The notes: generated from the letters alone by a model not told the origin. Counted from the first letter of the stretch, positions 19,194-28,479 are shown. The stretch: DNA of 64,000 nucleotides from Cedecea davisae DSM 4568 (GCF_000412335.2 NZ_KE161030.1:2354787-2418786), one strand, 5' to 3'. A program made the numbers and translations.

Positions 19194-19952
19194 ATGAACT
19201 CAAGACAACAAATTATTCTGCAGATGGTTATCGATCAAGGCCGGGTAAGCGTGGCTTCTCTGGCGAAAACGACCGGCGTTTCAGAAGTCACGATCCGCCA
19301 GGATTTAAATCTGCTCGAGAAAAACAACTACCTGAGACGCATCCACGGTTATGCCGTCCCGCTCGATAGCGACGACGTTGAAACCCGAATGATGAATAAC
19401 TACACGCTCAAACTGCAACTGGCGAATTACGCCGCTTCTCTGGTTAACGACGGCGAGACGGTATTTATCGAGAACGGCAGTAGCAATGCCCTGCTTGCCC
19501 GCACGCTGGCGGAGCAAAAAAATGTCACGATAATTACCGTCAGCAGCTACATTGCGCACTTGCTGAAGGATACCTCCTGCGAGGTTATTCTGGTGGGCGG
19601 GATCTACCAGAAGAAAAGCGAAAGCATGGTTGGCCCGCTGACCCGGCAGTTTATCAAACAGCTGCATTTTACCCGGGCATTTATCGGTATAGACGGATTT
19701 ATGCCGGAAACCGGCTTTACCGGGCGCGATATGCTGCGCACCGACGTGGTCAATTCGGTGCTGGAAAAAGGCAGTGAGGCTATCGTGCTCACCGACAGCA
19801 GCAAGTTTGGCAATCTCCATCCTTATACTCTGGGGCCGATATCGCGCTTTAGCCGCGTGATAACCGATGCAGCGCTGGATGCAGAAACCTTACAGCAGCT
19901 CAAAGCCGCTGATTTACAGGTAGATATTGTAGATCCGTATCTTCCTGCCTGA
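19194..19952 (+). CDS. yciT: DeoR-family transcriptional regulator YciT
   Basis: A 252-aa DeoR-family repressor. The N-terminal winged helix contains [20 protein letters not shown], and the C-terminal DeoR sensor domain has [13 protein letters not shown] and VLTDSSKFG, the usual phosphosugar-binding elements. It closely matches E. coli YciT, which has been tied to osmotic-stress genes. In this genome it lies just after ybiW, so a sugar phosphate handled by Fsa/YbiW is a possible effector and the upstream CTTTC boxes a possible operator. A perfect hairpin follows at 19962-19980 before osmB. Confidence 0.92.
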   Translation: MNSRQQIILQMVIDQGRVSVASLAKTTGVSEVTIRQDLNLLEKNNYLRRIHGYAVPLDSDDVETRMMNNYTLKLQLANYAASLVNDGETVFIENGSSNALLARTLAEQKNVTIITVSSYIAHLLKDTSCEVILVGGIYQKKSESMVGPLTRQFIKQLHFTRAFIGIDGFMPETGFTGRDMLRTDVVNSVLEKGSEAIVLTDSSKFGNLHPYTLGPISRFSRVITDAALDAETLQQLKAADLQVDIVDPYLPA

Positions 19953-19961
19953 CGCTCTCCG

Positions 19962-19980
19962 GCCCGTGCGCCGCACGGGC
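19962..19980 (+). terminator. Hairpin after yciT
   Basis: GCCCGTGC and GCACGGGC form a perfect 8-bp stem with a 3-base loop, ten bases after the yciT stop. The tail (ATCATTGCT) is poor in T, so termination strength is uncertain. Confidence 0.6.
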
Positions 19981-20159
19981 ATCATTGCTCTCAGAATTAT
20001 CCCACACGTTAATTAAGAGTTTTTACCTGTGTTAATTCCGCGGGAAATTTAGAATAGAATTTAGCGATATAACAGGGAGTAATAAACGCACCTGCTGTTT
20101 TTTGAGCTTATATCGCAACATCGTTTCACGAACCGGCCCGGAAAAGTGCTCAATAAGCA

Positions 20160-20168
20160 CTATACTTA
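20160..20168 (+). promoter_or_regulatory. Sigma-S-like -10 element of osmB
   Basis: CTATACTTA lies about 45 nt upstream of the osmB start and fits the extended sigma-S -10 pattern. OsmB is a known RpoS-dependent osmotic-stress gene in E. coli; the Rcs-dependent promoter known there was not identified here. Confidence 0.5.
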
Positions 20169-20209
20169 TCTGAGACTGGCTTCCGTGAATCAATTATTCT
20201 GGAGAAAGT

Positions 20210-20431
20210 ATGATGACCTTAAATAACAAAAAAGTGGCCGCTGCAATGCTGGCTATTACTCTCGCAGTTTCCCTGAGCGGTTGTTCTAACTGGTCCAAAC
20301 GCGATCGCAACACAGCAATCGGCGCAGGTGCCGGTGCGCTTGGCGGCGCGGTACTGACCGACGGCAGCACTCTGGGGACACTCGGCGGTGCGGCAGTAGG
20401 CGGTATTATCGGTCACCAGGTGGGTAAATAA
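20210..20431 (+). CDS. osmB: Osmotically inducible lipoprotein OsmB
   Basis: A 73-aa outer-membrane lipoprotein. The signal peptide ends in the lipobox LSGC, the mature part begins CSNWSKRDRN and continues as a glycine-rich glycine-zipper segment (IGAGAGALGGAVL, GGAAVGGIIGHQVGK). GGAG precedes the start; two consecutive ATGs (20210 and 20213) are possible. It is monocistronic, with an RpoS-like -10 upstream. Apart from the start region the sequence agrees nearly residue for residue with E. coli OsmB. Confidence 0.95.
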   Translation: MMTLNNKKVAAAMLAITLAVSLSGCSNWSKRDRNTAIGAGAGALGGAVLTDGSTLGTLGGAAVGGIIGHQVGK

Positions 20432-20517
20432 GGCATGACGCCAGCAAAAGCTAACACGCTTTGACGAATTAATTGTGCATGATTTTCAGGTCTGACAAAC
20501 AGCAGTCAAAAATAAGA

Positions 20518-20538
20518 GGCCACGGTATTTCCGTGGCC
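20518..20538 (-). terminator. Terminator of yciH (possibly shared with osmB)
   Basis: GGCCACGG and CCGTGGCC form a perfect 8-bp stem around TATTT. On the minus strand the stem is followed by TCTTATTTTTG, so it is oriented best for yciH. Confidence 0.8.
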
Positions 20539-20560
20539 CATTAATAGATAATGCGAAATA

Positions 20561-20887
20561 TTAACCGCCCGCGAGTTTGACCTTCATCCCTTTCGCTTCA
20601 AGCAGTGACTTTATCAGGTCGCGTTTATCGCCCTGAATTTCGATTATTCCGTCTTTAACCGCCCCACCGCATCCGCATTTCTTTTTCAGTTCTGCCGCGA
20701 TTTTTGCCAGGGTAGCGTCGTCTTCATCAATCCCGCTGATAAGGCACACGCCCTTTCCTTTGCGTCCGCTGGTTTGCTTCTGGATCCGCACAATGCCGTC
20801 ACCCTTTGGGCGCTCGGCTACCGCTTTTGGCTCATCAATACGCCCGGTTTCGGTGGAATAAACCAGACGGCTGTTCTCATCTTTCAT
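20561..20887 (-). CDS. yciH: SUI1-domain protein YciH
   Basis: A 108-aa homologue of eukaryotic initiation factor eIF1. The SUI1 core reads KGVCLISGIDEDD and LKKKCGCGGAVKDG. In vitro work on the E. coli protein showed that it can help reject aberrant initiation complexes; its normal role is still open. The start lies six bases after the pyrF stop, so it is translated from the pyrF transcript. A strong terminator follows. Confidence 0.95.
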   Translation of the reverse strand: MKDENSRLVYSTETGRIDEPKAVAERPKGDGIVRIQKQTSGRKGKGVCLISGIDEDDATLAKIAAELKKKCGCGGAVKDGIIEIQGDKRDLIKSLLEAKGMKVKLAGG

Positions 20888-20893
20888 TAAGCC

Positions 20894-21631
20894 TCAAGCC
20901 TCCTGTGCCAGCGATGCGCGGATATCACGCAGAGTTTGTGCAGGGTCGGCAGATTGGGTGATCGGACGCCCGATTACCATAAAGTCTACGCCTGCCTGCT
21001 GAGCCTGTTGCGGAGTCATAATGCGGCGTTGATCGCCCGCGTCGCTGCCTACCGGGCGAATGCCGGGAGTTATCAGCTTAAACTCGCGGCCAAAGGCGCT
21101 TTTAAATCGCACGGCCTCCTGCGCGGAGCAAACTACGCCGTCCAGGCCACACTCTTTCGTCAAGCCGGCCAGGCGTTCGGCATAATCTGCCGGGCTGGAC
21201 GCGATGCCTAAGTCAGCCAAATCACTGGCCTCCATGCTGGTGAGCACGGTGACCGCAATCAGCAGCGGCGCATCTTTGCCAAACGGCACCAGCGCTTCGC
21301 GGGCGGCACGCATCATTCTTGCCCCGCCGGTCGCGTGTACGTTCACCATCCACACGCCAAGTTCCGCAGCAGCAGCAACCGCCCGGGCAGTGGTGTTCGG
21401 AATATCGTGGAATTTCAAATCCAGGAATACGTCAAAGCCGCGCTGCTGCAAATCCCCCACCAGCTGCGGCCCAAACAGCGTGAACATCTCTTTGCCTACC
21501 TTGAGGCGGCAATCGCGAGGATCGATACGGTCGACAAAGGCCAACGCGCTATCGCGGTTATCATAGTCGAGTGCGACGACAATCGGTGAATCAGTGGCAA
21601 CACGGGAGGAGGATGACGCAGTTGAGTTCAT
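20894..21631 (-). CDS. pyrF: Orotidine 5'-phosphate decarboxylase
   Basis: PyrF performs the last step of UMP synthesis. The 245-aa product equals the E. coli length. The catalytic Lys-Asp array is visible in [12 protein letters not shown], and the phosphate-binding end in [11 protein letters not shown]. The start at 21631 ([10 protein letters not shown]) was chosen over upstream in-frame codons because it gives the family N-terminus. It is the first gene of pyrF-yciH. Confidence 0.96.
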   Translation of the reverse strand: MNSTASSSSRVATDSPIVVALDYDNRDSALAFVDRIDPRDCRLKVGKEMFTLFGPQLVGDLQQRGFDVFLDLKFHDIPNTTARAVAAAAELGVWMVNVHATGGARMMRAAREALVPFGKDAPLLIAVTVLTSMEASDLADLGIASSPADYAERLAGLTKECGLDGVVCSAQEAVRFKSAFGREFKLITPGIRPVGSDAGDQRRIMTPQQAQQAGVDFMVIGRPITQSADPAQTLRDIRASLAQEA

Positions 21632-21821
21632 GGCAAAACCTTCTGACTGTTGGGCACCGGCGCGGCGCAAAAAAGTTAAACGGCAGCATTCTACTCGCCA
21701 GCCCGGAAAATTTACAGCCGCCATTGCCTCCTGCTAAGCGATAACTGCGCGGATGCTGAGGTTTGATGATTATTAACACCATTAGTATGTTGTAACTAAA
21801 GTGCGCTTTTTTTATAAATAG

Positions 21822-21850
21822 CCGCGGGCTATTGGCCGTCAAGCCCGCGG
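21822..21850 (-). terminator. Hairpin overlapping the lapB stop
   Basis: CCGCGGGCT and AGCCCGCGG form a perfect 9-bp stem with an 11-base loop that spans the final codons and TAG of lapB. The minus-strand tail is CTATTTATAA, a weak U-tract. It probably ends the lapAB transcript. Confidence 0.55.
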
Positions 21851-22998
21851 ATTGGTTTCACCGTTGACCACGCGCGGCAGGACGGGCAGTGCCAGTACAT
21901 GGTATAGGCGGTAAAGCCACATTTCTGGCAGCGGTAGCGCGGCTTGGTGCGAATCTGCTCGCCCACCATATCACGCAGCACCATCAGGCTCTCTTTGGCG
22001 CGCCCTTCTTCCGCCTCATGCAGGTGGTAGTCCATCAGGCGATGGAAGACCCGCATGGTCGGATGGCGCTGCAACTGCCGGTTGATGTAGAGCTGGGCGG
22101 TTTCTGCCCCCTCTTTCTGCTCCAGAATGCTGGCCAGCATCAGCTCGGCTACCGCGCCGGTATTTTCTTCCACGCAGCGCTTAAGGAACGCTTCCCACTC
22201 TTCGGGCTTCCCGAGCTGCTGGTAGCAAACCTGTAGCATTTCCAGCGTCTCGCTTACCAGCTCGCTGTCCTGCTCAATAACGCGTTTGAGTGATTCTACC
22301 GCTTTGGCATACTCGCCCTTCTCCATAAAGATGCGGCCCATCATGATGGAGACTCTGGCGCAGTTGCGATCCGCCGCCGCGCCTTTTTTCAGCAGCGACA
22401 TGGCTTTATCCGAGTCGTCACTGCCGATATTTTGCAGCGCAAGTTCGCAGTAGAAATGCGCGATTTCAACTCGCTGCTTGTCTTTGCCGAGCTTCACCAG
22501 CCTTTCTGCCACGTCGATGGCTTTTTGCCAGTCGCTGGTAGCCTGGTGGATTTGCAACAGCTGTTGCAGCGAGCTGACCCGGAAGTCGGTCTCATCGATC
22601 AACTGGGCAAACATATCCTCTGCACGGTCGTACAGCCCGGCAGCCATGTAGTCTTTACCCAGTTGCTGAACCGCCAGCATGCGCTGGTCGTAGTTAAGCG
22701 ACGCGCTTTCCATTAACGACTGGTGAATACGGATGGCGCGGTCAACCTCACCGCGCTGGCGAAACAGATTACCCAGCGTAAGGTGGGCTTCAACGGTGCC
22801 GGTGTCCTCTTTGAGCATATCGAGGAACAGATCGACCGCCTTGTCCTGCTGGTTTGACAGCAGGAAGTTGACCCCTGCCACGTAATCACGGGAAAGACGG
22901 CTGGCTTCCTGCTGCTTATCTTGTTGCGCACTTCTGCGCCCCATGTACCAGCCATAGGCGGCCGCAACGGGTAACAGCAGAAACAGCAGTTCCAACAT
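21829..22998 (-). CDS. lapB: Lipopolysaccharide assembly protein B
   Basis: LapB (YciM) is an inner-membrane-anchored TPR protein that directs FtsH to degrade LpxC and so limits lipopolysaccharide synthesis. The 389-aa length equals E. coli LapB. One N-terminal helix (LELLFLLLPVAAAYGWYMG) is followed by tandem TPR motifs over about residues 40-330 and a C-terminal rubredoxin-type metal knuckle with CQKCGF and CPSC. It starts six bases after the lapA stop. Both genes should respond to heat shock through the promoter at 23428-23455. Confidence 0.96.
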   Translation of the reverse strand: MLELLFLLLPVAAAYGWYMGRRSAQQDKQQEASRLSRDYVAGVNFLLSNQQDKAVDLFLDMLKEDTGTVEAHLTLGNLFRQRGEVDRAIRIHQSLMESASLNYDQRMLAVQQLGKDYMAAGLYDRAEDMFAQLIDETDFRVSSLQQLLQIHQATSDWQKAIDVAERLVKLGKDKQRVEIAHFYCELALQNIGSDDSDKAMSLLKKGAAADRNCARVSIMMGRIFMEKGEYAKAVESLKRVIEQDSELVSETLEMLQVCYQQLGKPEEWEAFLKRCVEENTGAVAELMLASILEQKEGAETAQLYINRQLQRHPTMRVFHRLMDYHLHEAEEGRAKESLMVLRDMVGEQIRTKPRYRCQKCGFTAYTMYWHCPSCRAWSTVKPIRGLDGQ

Positions 22999-23004
22999 AG
23001 AGGG

Positions 23005-23310
23005 TTATTCCTTCACGGTCGGCGCGACGGGCGCCGGAACATCAGCGGCGGGAGTAACCTGCTGCTCAAGACGTTTAATTTTGCGCTCGGCGCGAGCCAG
23101 TGAGACGCGTACGCGCAGCCAGAACAGGCCGCAAATCAACCAGCCAAGGATAAAACCAGCGGCAAACAGCGTTGCCAGCAGGGTTGAAACCCGGTATTCG
23201 CCCTGCGCCAGCAGATAGTTAAAGTGAACAACCTGATCGTTTTGTGCGCCCAGAGTGACCGAAACCACGAAGATGGCGAGTACCAGCAAGAAGATGAATA
23301 AATATTTCAC
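23005..23310 (-). CDS. lapA: Lipopolysaccharide assembly protein A
   Basis: LapA (YciS) is a small inner-membrane partner of LapB (101 aa). It has two membrane helices (YLFIFLLVLAIFVVSVTLG and TLLATLFAAGFILGWLICG) followed by a charged coiled-coil tail (ARAERKIKRLEQQV) and a proline-rich end. It is co-transcribed with lapB. A sigma-32-like promoter and a 21-codon ORF precede it. Confidence 0.94.
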   Translation of the reverse strand: MKYLFIFLLVLAIFVVSVTLGAQNDQVVHFNYLLAQGEYRVSTLLATLFAAGFILGWLICGLFWLRVRVSLARAERKIKRLEQQVTPAADVPAPVAPTVKE

Positions 23311-23340
23311 ATTACGTCCCGTTATGTGGTCACAGGTGAC

Positions 23341-23406
23341 TCAGCTATGCCAAAAATGAATCCCGGATGTATAAACTACCATTTCAGGCCAAACCGTGGA
23401 ATCCAT
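23341..23406 (-). CDS. 21-aa ORF in the lapA leader, unrecognised
   Basis: ATG at 23404-23406 opens a 22-codon frame (MDSTVWPEMVVYTSGIHFWHS, stop TGA at 23341-23343). GGAGG lies six bases before the ATG, the best Shine-Dalgarno sequence in this operon. It sits between the sigma-32-like promoter (start of transcription about 13 nt upstream) and lapA (30 nt downstream), so it would be the first ORF on the heat-shock transcript. Two Trp and two His in 21 residues are unusual. I do not recognise it; it may be a leader peptide or chance. Confidence 0.4.
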   Translation of the reverse strand: MDSTVWPEMVVYTSGIHFWHS

Positions 23407-23427
23407 TAACCACCTCCAATTCGTAAG

Positions 23428-23455
23428 AAATGGGGGTTAAAACACTATTATCAAG
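23428..23455 (-). promoter_or_regulatory. Sigma-32 (heat shock) promoter of lapAB
   Basis: On the minus strand CTTGATA (23449-23455) is followed after 13 bases by CCCCATTT (23428-23435), a close match to the RpoH consensus CTTGAAA-N13-CCCCATNT. It lies directly after the pgpB stop. A heat-shock promoter for lapAB is established in E. coli. Confidence 0.75.
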
Positions 23456-23456
23456 C

Positions 23457-24215
23457 TTATTCGCCGCGTTCGGCTATTTCCTGCTCTTCCTGAGCCGGCG
23501 GCGTAAGCGGCCCGCACCAGCGTTGAGCAAGCCAGGTAGCTAAAATTACCAGCAGCGCGGAGATAACCGTCGCCACGGCTAAATCACGCGGCCAGTGCAT
23601 CCCCAGCAGCAGGCGGCTGCCCATAACCGCCGTCGCCCAGACTAATAAAACCACCAGCGTAATGGTCCGCCTGCGCGGCCACAACAGGCCGACGCCCAGC
23701 AGCGCCCAGCTGGCGGCAAACATCGTATGCCCGGAAGGGAAAGCAAACCCCGTTTCAAACTGCCAGTGGTTGCGCAGCCAGCCGGGGATAGCCTGCTCAT
23801 TATGAAGCTGTTCTTTGACCAGGTCCGCACGCTGGGTACGCTTTAAATTGTAGAACTCGTCGGTCGGGATATGGTGAGTTTTTTCGAGCCAAACAACGAA
23901 CGGCCGGGGTTCCTGCACTTTATTCTTGATAACGGACTTAATGCCCTGACCTATAAGGATAGCAGCTGCAAGAATAGCAAATAACATCAGGGCGGGCTTG
24001 AGGCGAAAACGCAGGCACCACAGAAACCAGCCACAGAGGGCAATATGGGTAATTGCGCCCCAGGGCTGGGTCACGGTTTCTGTCACCCAATAAAGCAATT
24101 TTAATACACTCTCATTGCCACCCGGCACCCACTGCCAGCCGCTCAGCCAGACGAGTAACGGCATGATTAACAGAAGAATTGCACCTGCGGTAATACGTTT
24201 TACTATTGCCTGCAT
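23457..24215 (-). CDS. pgpB: Phosphatidylglycerophosphatase B
   Basis: PgpB is a multi-pass inner-membrane PAP2 phosphatase that dephosphorylates phosphatidylglycerophosphate, undecaprenyl pyrophosphate and other lipid phosphates. All three phosphatase motifs are visible: KNKVQEPRP, PSGHTMFA and SRLLLGMHWPRD. The start at 24215 (MQAIVKR) fits the family and gives 252 aa against 254. It is followed at once by the lapAB heat-shock promoter. Confidence 0.95.
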   Translation of the reverse strand: MQAIVKRITAGAILLLIMPLLVWLSGWQWVPGGNESVLKLLYWVTETVTQPWGAITHIALCGWFLWCLRFRLKPALMLFAILAAAILIGQGIKSVIKNKVQEPRPFVVWLEKTHHIPTDEFYNLKRTQRADLVKEQLHNEQAIPGWLRNHWQFETGFAFPSGHTMFAASWALLGVGLLWPRRRTITLVVLLVWATAVMGSRLLLGMHWPRDLAVATVISALLVILATWLAQRWCGPLTPPAQEEQEIAERGE

Positions 24216-24425
24216 GAAAACCTCGTGATAATGAAAGCCGTTCAAGAATAACTGATAAATGCCGGAGATGGCGAAAACGCAGCAAGGTAATTGGCAAAAA
24301 TGGCTTTTTAACCTGCCAATGGAGCGAAGTGGCGTGCGTTATGGCAAAATATCCGGCATTAACGTACAAGCCAGACCTCTGGCAGACGCCGCAGGCGGTG
24401 TCGATATAAGTACCTGGAGAATCAC

Positions 24426-25016
24426 ATGCAGCTTAAACGTGTGGCAGAAGCCAAACTGCCAACCCCATGGGGCGATTTCCTGATGGTGGGTTTTGAAGAA
24501 ATAGCGACCGGGCACGACCACGTAGCCCTGGTTTTTGGTGATGTTAGCGGAGAAGAGCCGGTGCTGGCTCGCGTTCACTCCGAATGTCTGACCGGCGATG
24601 CGCTGTTCAGCCTGCGCTGCGATTGCGGCTTCCAGCTTGAAGCCGCTCTGACCCACATCGCTGAACAGGGTCGAGGCATTCTGCTTTATCATCGCCAGGA
24701 AGGTCGTAACATTGGTCTGTTGAATAAAATTCGCGCCTACGCGTTACAGGATAAAGGCTACGACACGGTGGAAGCTAACCACCAGCTCGGCTTTGCCGCC
24801 GACGAGCGTGACTTTACGCTGTGCGCCGATATGTTCAAGCTGCTGGGAGTAGACGCCGTGCGCCTGCTGACCAACAACCCGAAAAAAGTCGAAATTCTGA
24901 CTGAAGCAGGAATAAACATCGTTGAGCGCGTGCCGCTTATCGTTGGCCGCAATCCGAAAAATGCCCATTATCTGGATACCAAAGCCGCGAAAATGGGCCA
25001 CCTGCTGTCCGAGTAA
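24426..25016 (+). CDS. ribA: GTP cyclohydrolase II
   Basis: RibA opens GTP in the first committed step of riboflavin synthesis. The 196-aa length equals E. coli RibA. The zinc-binding cysteines are in [18 protein letters not shown], and the active-site region in [15 protein letters not shown]. No FMN riboswitch structure was recognised upstream. GGAG precedes the start. It is divergent from pgpB and ends at a strong terminator (25032-25061). Confidence 0.97.
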   Translation: MQLKRVAEAKLPTPWGDFLMVGFEEIATGHDHVALVFGDVSGEEPVLARVHSECLTGDALFSLRCDCGFQLEAALTHIAEQGRGILLYHRQEGRNIGLLNKIRAYALQDKGYDTVEANHQLGFAADERDFTLCADMFKLLGVDAVRLLTNNPKKVEILTEAGINIVERVPLIVGRNPKNAHYLDTKAAKMGHLLSE

Positions 25017-25031
25017 TAACTTGCTTTACGG

Positions 25032-25061
25032 CTCCCCCCTTTCGGGGGGAGTTTCTTTCTT
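25032..25061 (+). terminator. Terminator of ribA
   Basis: CTCCCCCC and GGGGGGAG form a perfect 8-bp stem around TTTC, followed by TTTCTTTCTT. It may also affect acnA, which converges from the other side. Confidence 0.9.
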
Positions 25062-27735
25062 ACTTCAGCATATTTCTGATGACATAGTGCAGGATGCCGT
25101 CGTTGCGGAAATAGGTTAATTCATTTCCGGTATCGATACGGCAGCGGCAGTCAATTACCTGCTGGCGTCCGTCGGCAAAGGTCAACGTTACCGGCACCGT
25201 GGCGCCAGGCTTTAATTGATTAAGATTGCTAATGTCTATTTTCTCTTCGCCGGTCAGGCCAAGCGTTTTACGCGTTACGCCCTGCGGGAATTCCAGCGGT
25301 AATATCCCCATCCCGATAAGGTTGGAGCGGTGAATACGCTCGAAGGATTCGGCAATAACGACCCGAATGCCCAGCAGCCTTGGGCCTTTTGCCGCCCAGT
25401 CGCGACTTGAACCGGAGCCGTACTCTTTCCCGGCGATCACCGCCAACGGCGTGCCCTGCTCTTTATAGCGCATGGCTGCGTCATAAATCGAGAGGACTTC
25501 TTCCCCCGGCAGCAGGCGCGTCATCCCGCCCTCCACGCCCGGCACCATTTCGTTACGAATGCGGATATTAGCGAAGGTCCCACGCATCATTACTTCGTGG
25601 TTACCGCGCCGTGAACCGTAAGAGTTGAAGTCTTTGCGCTCAACGCCGTGCCCTTGCAGGTAGCGCCCTGCCGGGCTGTCCGGTTTTATACTGCCCGCAG
25701 GAGAGATATGGTCGGTGGTGACAGAATCGCCAAGCATCGCCAGCACTTTGGCGCCGTGAATATCCTCCACCGGCTTAGGCTCCACGCCCATATCGTCAAA
25801 GAATGGCGAAAGTCGAATGTAGGTTGAGTCATCCTGCCAGCCGTAGGTCGCCGAGCGTTCAACTTCAATACTCCGCCACTCCTCAGTACCTTCAAACACT
25901 GCGGCATACTCTTTGCGGAACATATCCGTCGTGACCTGAGCTACCGCAGTGGCTATCTCCTGGCTGCTCGGCCAGATATCTTTCAGATATACCGGGTCAC
26001 CTTTGCGGTCATGCCCAAGCGGCTCTTTGGTCAGGTCGATGTTCATATTGCCCGCCAGGGCGTAAGCCACCACCAGCGGCGGAGAAGCCAGCCAGTTGGT
26101 TTTCACCAGCGGATGGATGCGGCCCTCAAAGTTGCGGTTACCGGAAAGCACCGCGCCAACGGTAAGATCGCCCTTTTTAATCGCCAGCTCGATAGGATCG
26201 GGCAGCGGGCCGGAGTTGCCGATACAGGTGGTACACCCGTAGCCGACAAGGTTAAAGCCCAGTTCATCGAGATAAGGCGTCAGTTTCGCTTTTGCCAGGT
26301 AGTCAGATACGACCTTCGAGCCGGGAGCCAGAGAAGCCTTGACCCACGGCTGAGGTTTAAGCCCAAGCGTTACCGCCTTTTTGGCCAAAAGCCCCGCGGC
26401 CATCAGCACGCTTGGGTTGGAGGTGTTGGTACAGGAGGTGATTGCGGCAATGACTACCGCACCGTCCGGCAGTTGATACTCTTTGCCGTTAAGCGTGTAA
26501 TTCACCGGAGCACGATCTTTATGCGAGGCGTTAACCTCCAGCTCGTTGCTGGCGGCAAATGCTTTCGGCACGCCGCCAAGCGGCACGCGATCCTGCGGGC
26601 GTTTTGGCCCGGCAAGGCTGGCCTCAACATCGTCCATATTCAGCGCCAGGGTGCTGGTAAATACAGGCTCATCACCCGCGTTACGCCACATGCCCTGCGC
26701 TTTGGCATAAGCTTCAACCAGCGCAACCTGTTCTTCGCTGCGGCCGCTAAGGCGCATATAGTCGAGCGTCACGCCGTCAATCGGGAAGAAACCACAGGTA
26801 GCGCCATATTCAGGGGACATATTGGCAATAGTCGCGCGGTCCGCGAGCGGGAGCGAATCCAGCCCATCGCCATAAAATTCGACAAATTTACCCACCACGC
26901 CATGCTTGCGCAGCATCTGGGTTACGGTCAACACCAGGTCGGTGGCGGTTATCCCTTCCCGCAGTTTGCCGTCGAGCTTAAAGCCAACGACGTCGGGAAT
27001 AAGCATCGATACCGGCTGGCCGAGCATCGCCGCTTCGGCCTCTATGCCGCCTACGCCCCAGCCTAAAACGCCGAGGCCGTTAATCATCGTAGTGTGGGAG
27101 TCGGTGCCGACGAGGGTGTCCGGGTACGCAACCCATTCTCCTTCAAGCTGTTCGCTCCATACGGCTTTACCGAGATATTCGAGGTTAACCTGGTGGCAAA
27201 TGCCGGTTCCTGGCGGTACAACGCTGAAGCGGCTGAACGCCTGCTGGCCCCAGCGTAAAAAGACGTAGCGCTCATGGTTACGTTCCATTTCAAGACGCAC
27301 GTTTTCTTCGAATGCATCTTTGTCGCCGAAATGGTCAACGGTAACCGAGTGGTCAATCACCAGGTCAACCGGCGAGAGCGGGTTCACTTTAGCCACGTCA
27401 CCGCCGAGGCGTTTCACGGCTTCACGCATTGCCGCGAGGTCAACAACAGCAGGTACGCCGGTAAAGTCCTGCATCAGCACGCGGGCGGGTCGATAGGCAA
27501 TTTCACGGTCGGCGTGGGCGTTTTTCAGCCATCCGGCAAGGGCGTGGATATCTTCCCGGGTAACGGAGTCTTCATCCTGCCAGCGCAGCAGGTTTTCCAG
27601 CAGAACTTTTAGCGACTTAGGTAAACGGCTGATATCCCCAAGCTGTTTCGCGGCTAGCGGCAGGCTGTAGTAGTGCCAGGTTTTATTTAGCGCCTGTAGG
27701 GTGTCCTTGCTGGCTTCGCGTAGGGTTAACGACAT
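25060..27735 (-). CDS. acnA: Aconitate hydratase A
   Basis: AcnA isomerises citrate and isocitrate in the TCA cycle and is the stress/stationary-phase aconitase of enterics. The 891-aa length equals E. coli AcnA. The [4Fe-4S] ligands are in [12 protein letters not shown] and [12 protein letters not shown]. The swivel domain contains [13 protein letters not shown]. The start at 27735 ([10 protein letters not shown]) has GGAGGAG just upstream; the open frame reaches 27876 but is not conserved. It is preceded by the terminator of the small upstream genes. Confidence 0.97.
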   Translation of the reverse strand: MSLTLREASKDTLQALNKTWHYYSLPLAAKQLGDISRLPKSLKVLLENLLRWQDEDSVTREDIHALAGWLKNAHADREIAYRPARVLMQDFTGVPAVVDLAAMREAVKRLGGDVAKVNPLSPVDLVIDHSVTVDHFGDKDAFEENVRLEMERNHERYVFLRWGQQAFSRFSVVPPGTGICHQVNLEYLGKAVWSEQLEGEWVAYPDTLVGTDSHTTMINGLGVLGWGVGGIEAEAAMLGQPVSMLIPDVVGFKLDGKLREGITATDLVLTVTQMLRKHGVVGKFVEFYGDGLDSLPLADRATIANMSPEYGATCGFFPIDGVTLDYMRLSGRSEEQVALVEAYAKAQGMWRNAGDEPVFTSTLALNMDDVEASLAGPKRPQDRVPLGGVPKAFAASNELEVNASHKDRAPVNYTLNGKEYQLPDGAVVIAAITSCTNTSNPSVLMAAGLLAKKAVTLGLKPQPWVKASLAPGSKVVSDYLAKAKLTPYLDELGFNLVGYGCTTCIGNSGPLPDPIELAIKKGDLTVGAVLSGNRNFEGRIHPLVKTNWLASPPLVVAYALAGNMNIDLTKEPLGHDRKGDPVYLKDIWPSSQEIATAVAQVTTDMFRKEYAAVFEGTEEWRSIEVERSATYGWQDDSTYIRLSPFFDDMGVEPKPVEDIHGAKVLAMLGDSVTTDHISPAGSIKPDSPAGRYLQGHGVERKDFNSYGSRRGNHEVMMRGTFANIRIRNEMVPGVEGGMTRLLPGEEVLSIYDAAMRYKEQGTPLAVIAGKEYGSGSSRDWAAKGPRLLGIRVVIAESFERIHRSNLIGMGILPLEFPQGVTRKTLGLTGEEKIDISNLNQLKPGATVPVTLTFADGRQQVIDCRCRIDTGNELTYFRNDGILHYVIRNMLK

Positions 27736-27878
27736 AGCTCCTCCTTTATGACAGGGATAGCGAGTGCCCTGATTATCGTCAGGGTCACTATTAAAGATAA
27801 CACAAACCTGTCGTAACGATTTGATAACAACCCGAATTGATAAATAGACGTTATGCAAGCGGAGGTGAGAAAACAAAA

Positions 27879-27901
27879 CGCCCCGGGTGTTAGCCGGGGC
27901 G
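27879..27901 (-). terminator. Terminator upstream of acnA
   Basis: CGCCCCGG and CCGGGGCG form an 8-bp stem around a 7-base loop. On the minus strand it is followed by TTTTGTTTTC, so it ends the transcript of the small gene at 27910-28014. Confidence 0.8.
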
Positions 27902-27909
27902 CTGAGAGA

Positions 27910-28014
27910 TTAATTAGTAAAAATGCGGAATAACTCTAACCAGAACAAAGAAGAGAGCAAAAACGCTCCCAGCCATGCCCAGTATTTAGTGCCACAACGG
28001 CTATTCATAAACAT
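27910..28014 (-). CDS. ymiC: Small membrane protein, YmiC-like
   Basis: A 34-codon ORF (MFMNSRCGTKYWAWLGAF, then LLSSLFWLELFRIFTN) with one membrane helix. Gene position (between acnA and yciX/ymiA) and the pattern YWxWxGAF...LFW agree with my memory of E. coli YmiC, a small predicted membrane protein of unknown function. ATG at 28008 is an alternative start (MNSRCG). It is followed directly by a good terminator, which supports its being a real transcription unit. Confidence 0.65.
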   Translation of the reverse strand: MFMNSRCGTKYWAWLGAFLLSSLFWLELFRIFTN

Positions 28015-28165
28015 TACTCAATGTTGCGCTATGCAATATGACTGATTAATTAATCAGTCTCGATGGATTATTGCTGTGTGTAATTATCAGTAAATAGTTC
28101 GTTTAGCCGCGGTAAATAAATTGTGTCTTTGGGCCGCGGATAAAATAAGCAATGTTAAATTAATC

Positions 28166-28336
28166 TTATTGTTTTTTACTGTCGTCTTCGGAAAACAAAT
28201 CTATAAACGCCTGCTGCTGTTTAGTCAGCTCCCAGCCATCGGGCGTGGCGTTTGCGCTTTTCCTGTCAACCTTGCGCGGCTTGCTGTCGCTGCGGGTTAC
28301 CGTTTTTGGTGCAGAGAGTCTGGCTCTGGCGGACAT
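28166..28336 (-). CDS. yciX: Small basic protein YciX
   Basis: A 56-aa lysine/arginine-rich soluble protein (MSARARLSAPKTVTRSD, ending DLFSEDDSKKQ). It follows ymiA with two bases between stop and start, with a run of five Gs serving as ribosome site. Position and size match E. coli YciX, whose function is unknown. A TTG at 28348 would lengthen it by four residues but would overlap ymiA. Confidence 0.7.
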   Translation of the reverse strand: MSARARLSAPKTVTRSDSKPRKVDRKSANATPDGWELTKQQQAFIDLFSEDDSKKQ

Positions 28337-28338
28337 AG

Positions 28339-28479
28339 CTACCCCCAAAATTTCCAGGCAACTAATGCCACAACCAGCCAGAACAGGGCTGAAACCAAAA
28401 AGACCGCAATCCAGGCTTTACGTTTCAGGGCCGGATCCCTTTGCGGTTGTTCACTTCCTGATGACATTGCTAGCCTCAT
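28339..28479 (-). CDS. ymiA: Small membrane protein YmiA
   Basis: A 46-aa protein: a short hydrophilic N-terminus (MRLAMSSGSEQPQRDPALKR) followed by one membrane helix (AWIAVFLVSALFWLVVALVA) and WKFWG at the end. Length and pattern equal those of E. coli YmiA, of unknown function. An internal ATG at 28467 has GAGG six bases upstream and may be the true start. It is coupled to yciX. Confidence 0.75.
   Translation of the reverse strand: MRLAMSSGSEQPQRDPALKRKAWIAVFLVSALFWLVVALVAWKFWG

Noticed and set aside
24246-24425. FMN riboswitch upstream of ribA
   Set aside because: Only a weak ATTGGCA/TGCCAAT inverted repeat was seen, without the conserved RFN core; E. coli ribA has none either.
26011-27066. 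351-codon open frame antisense to acnA
   Set aside because: Shadow of acnA; the composition is typical of antisense translation (many His, Arg, Gln) and no family is recognisable.
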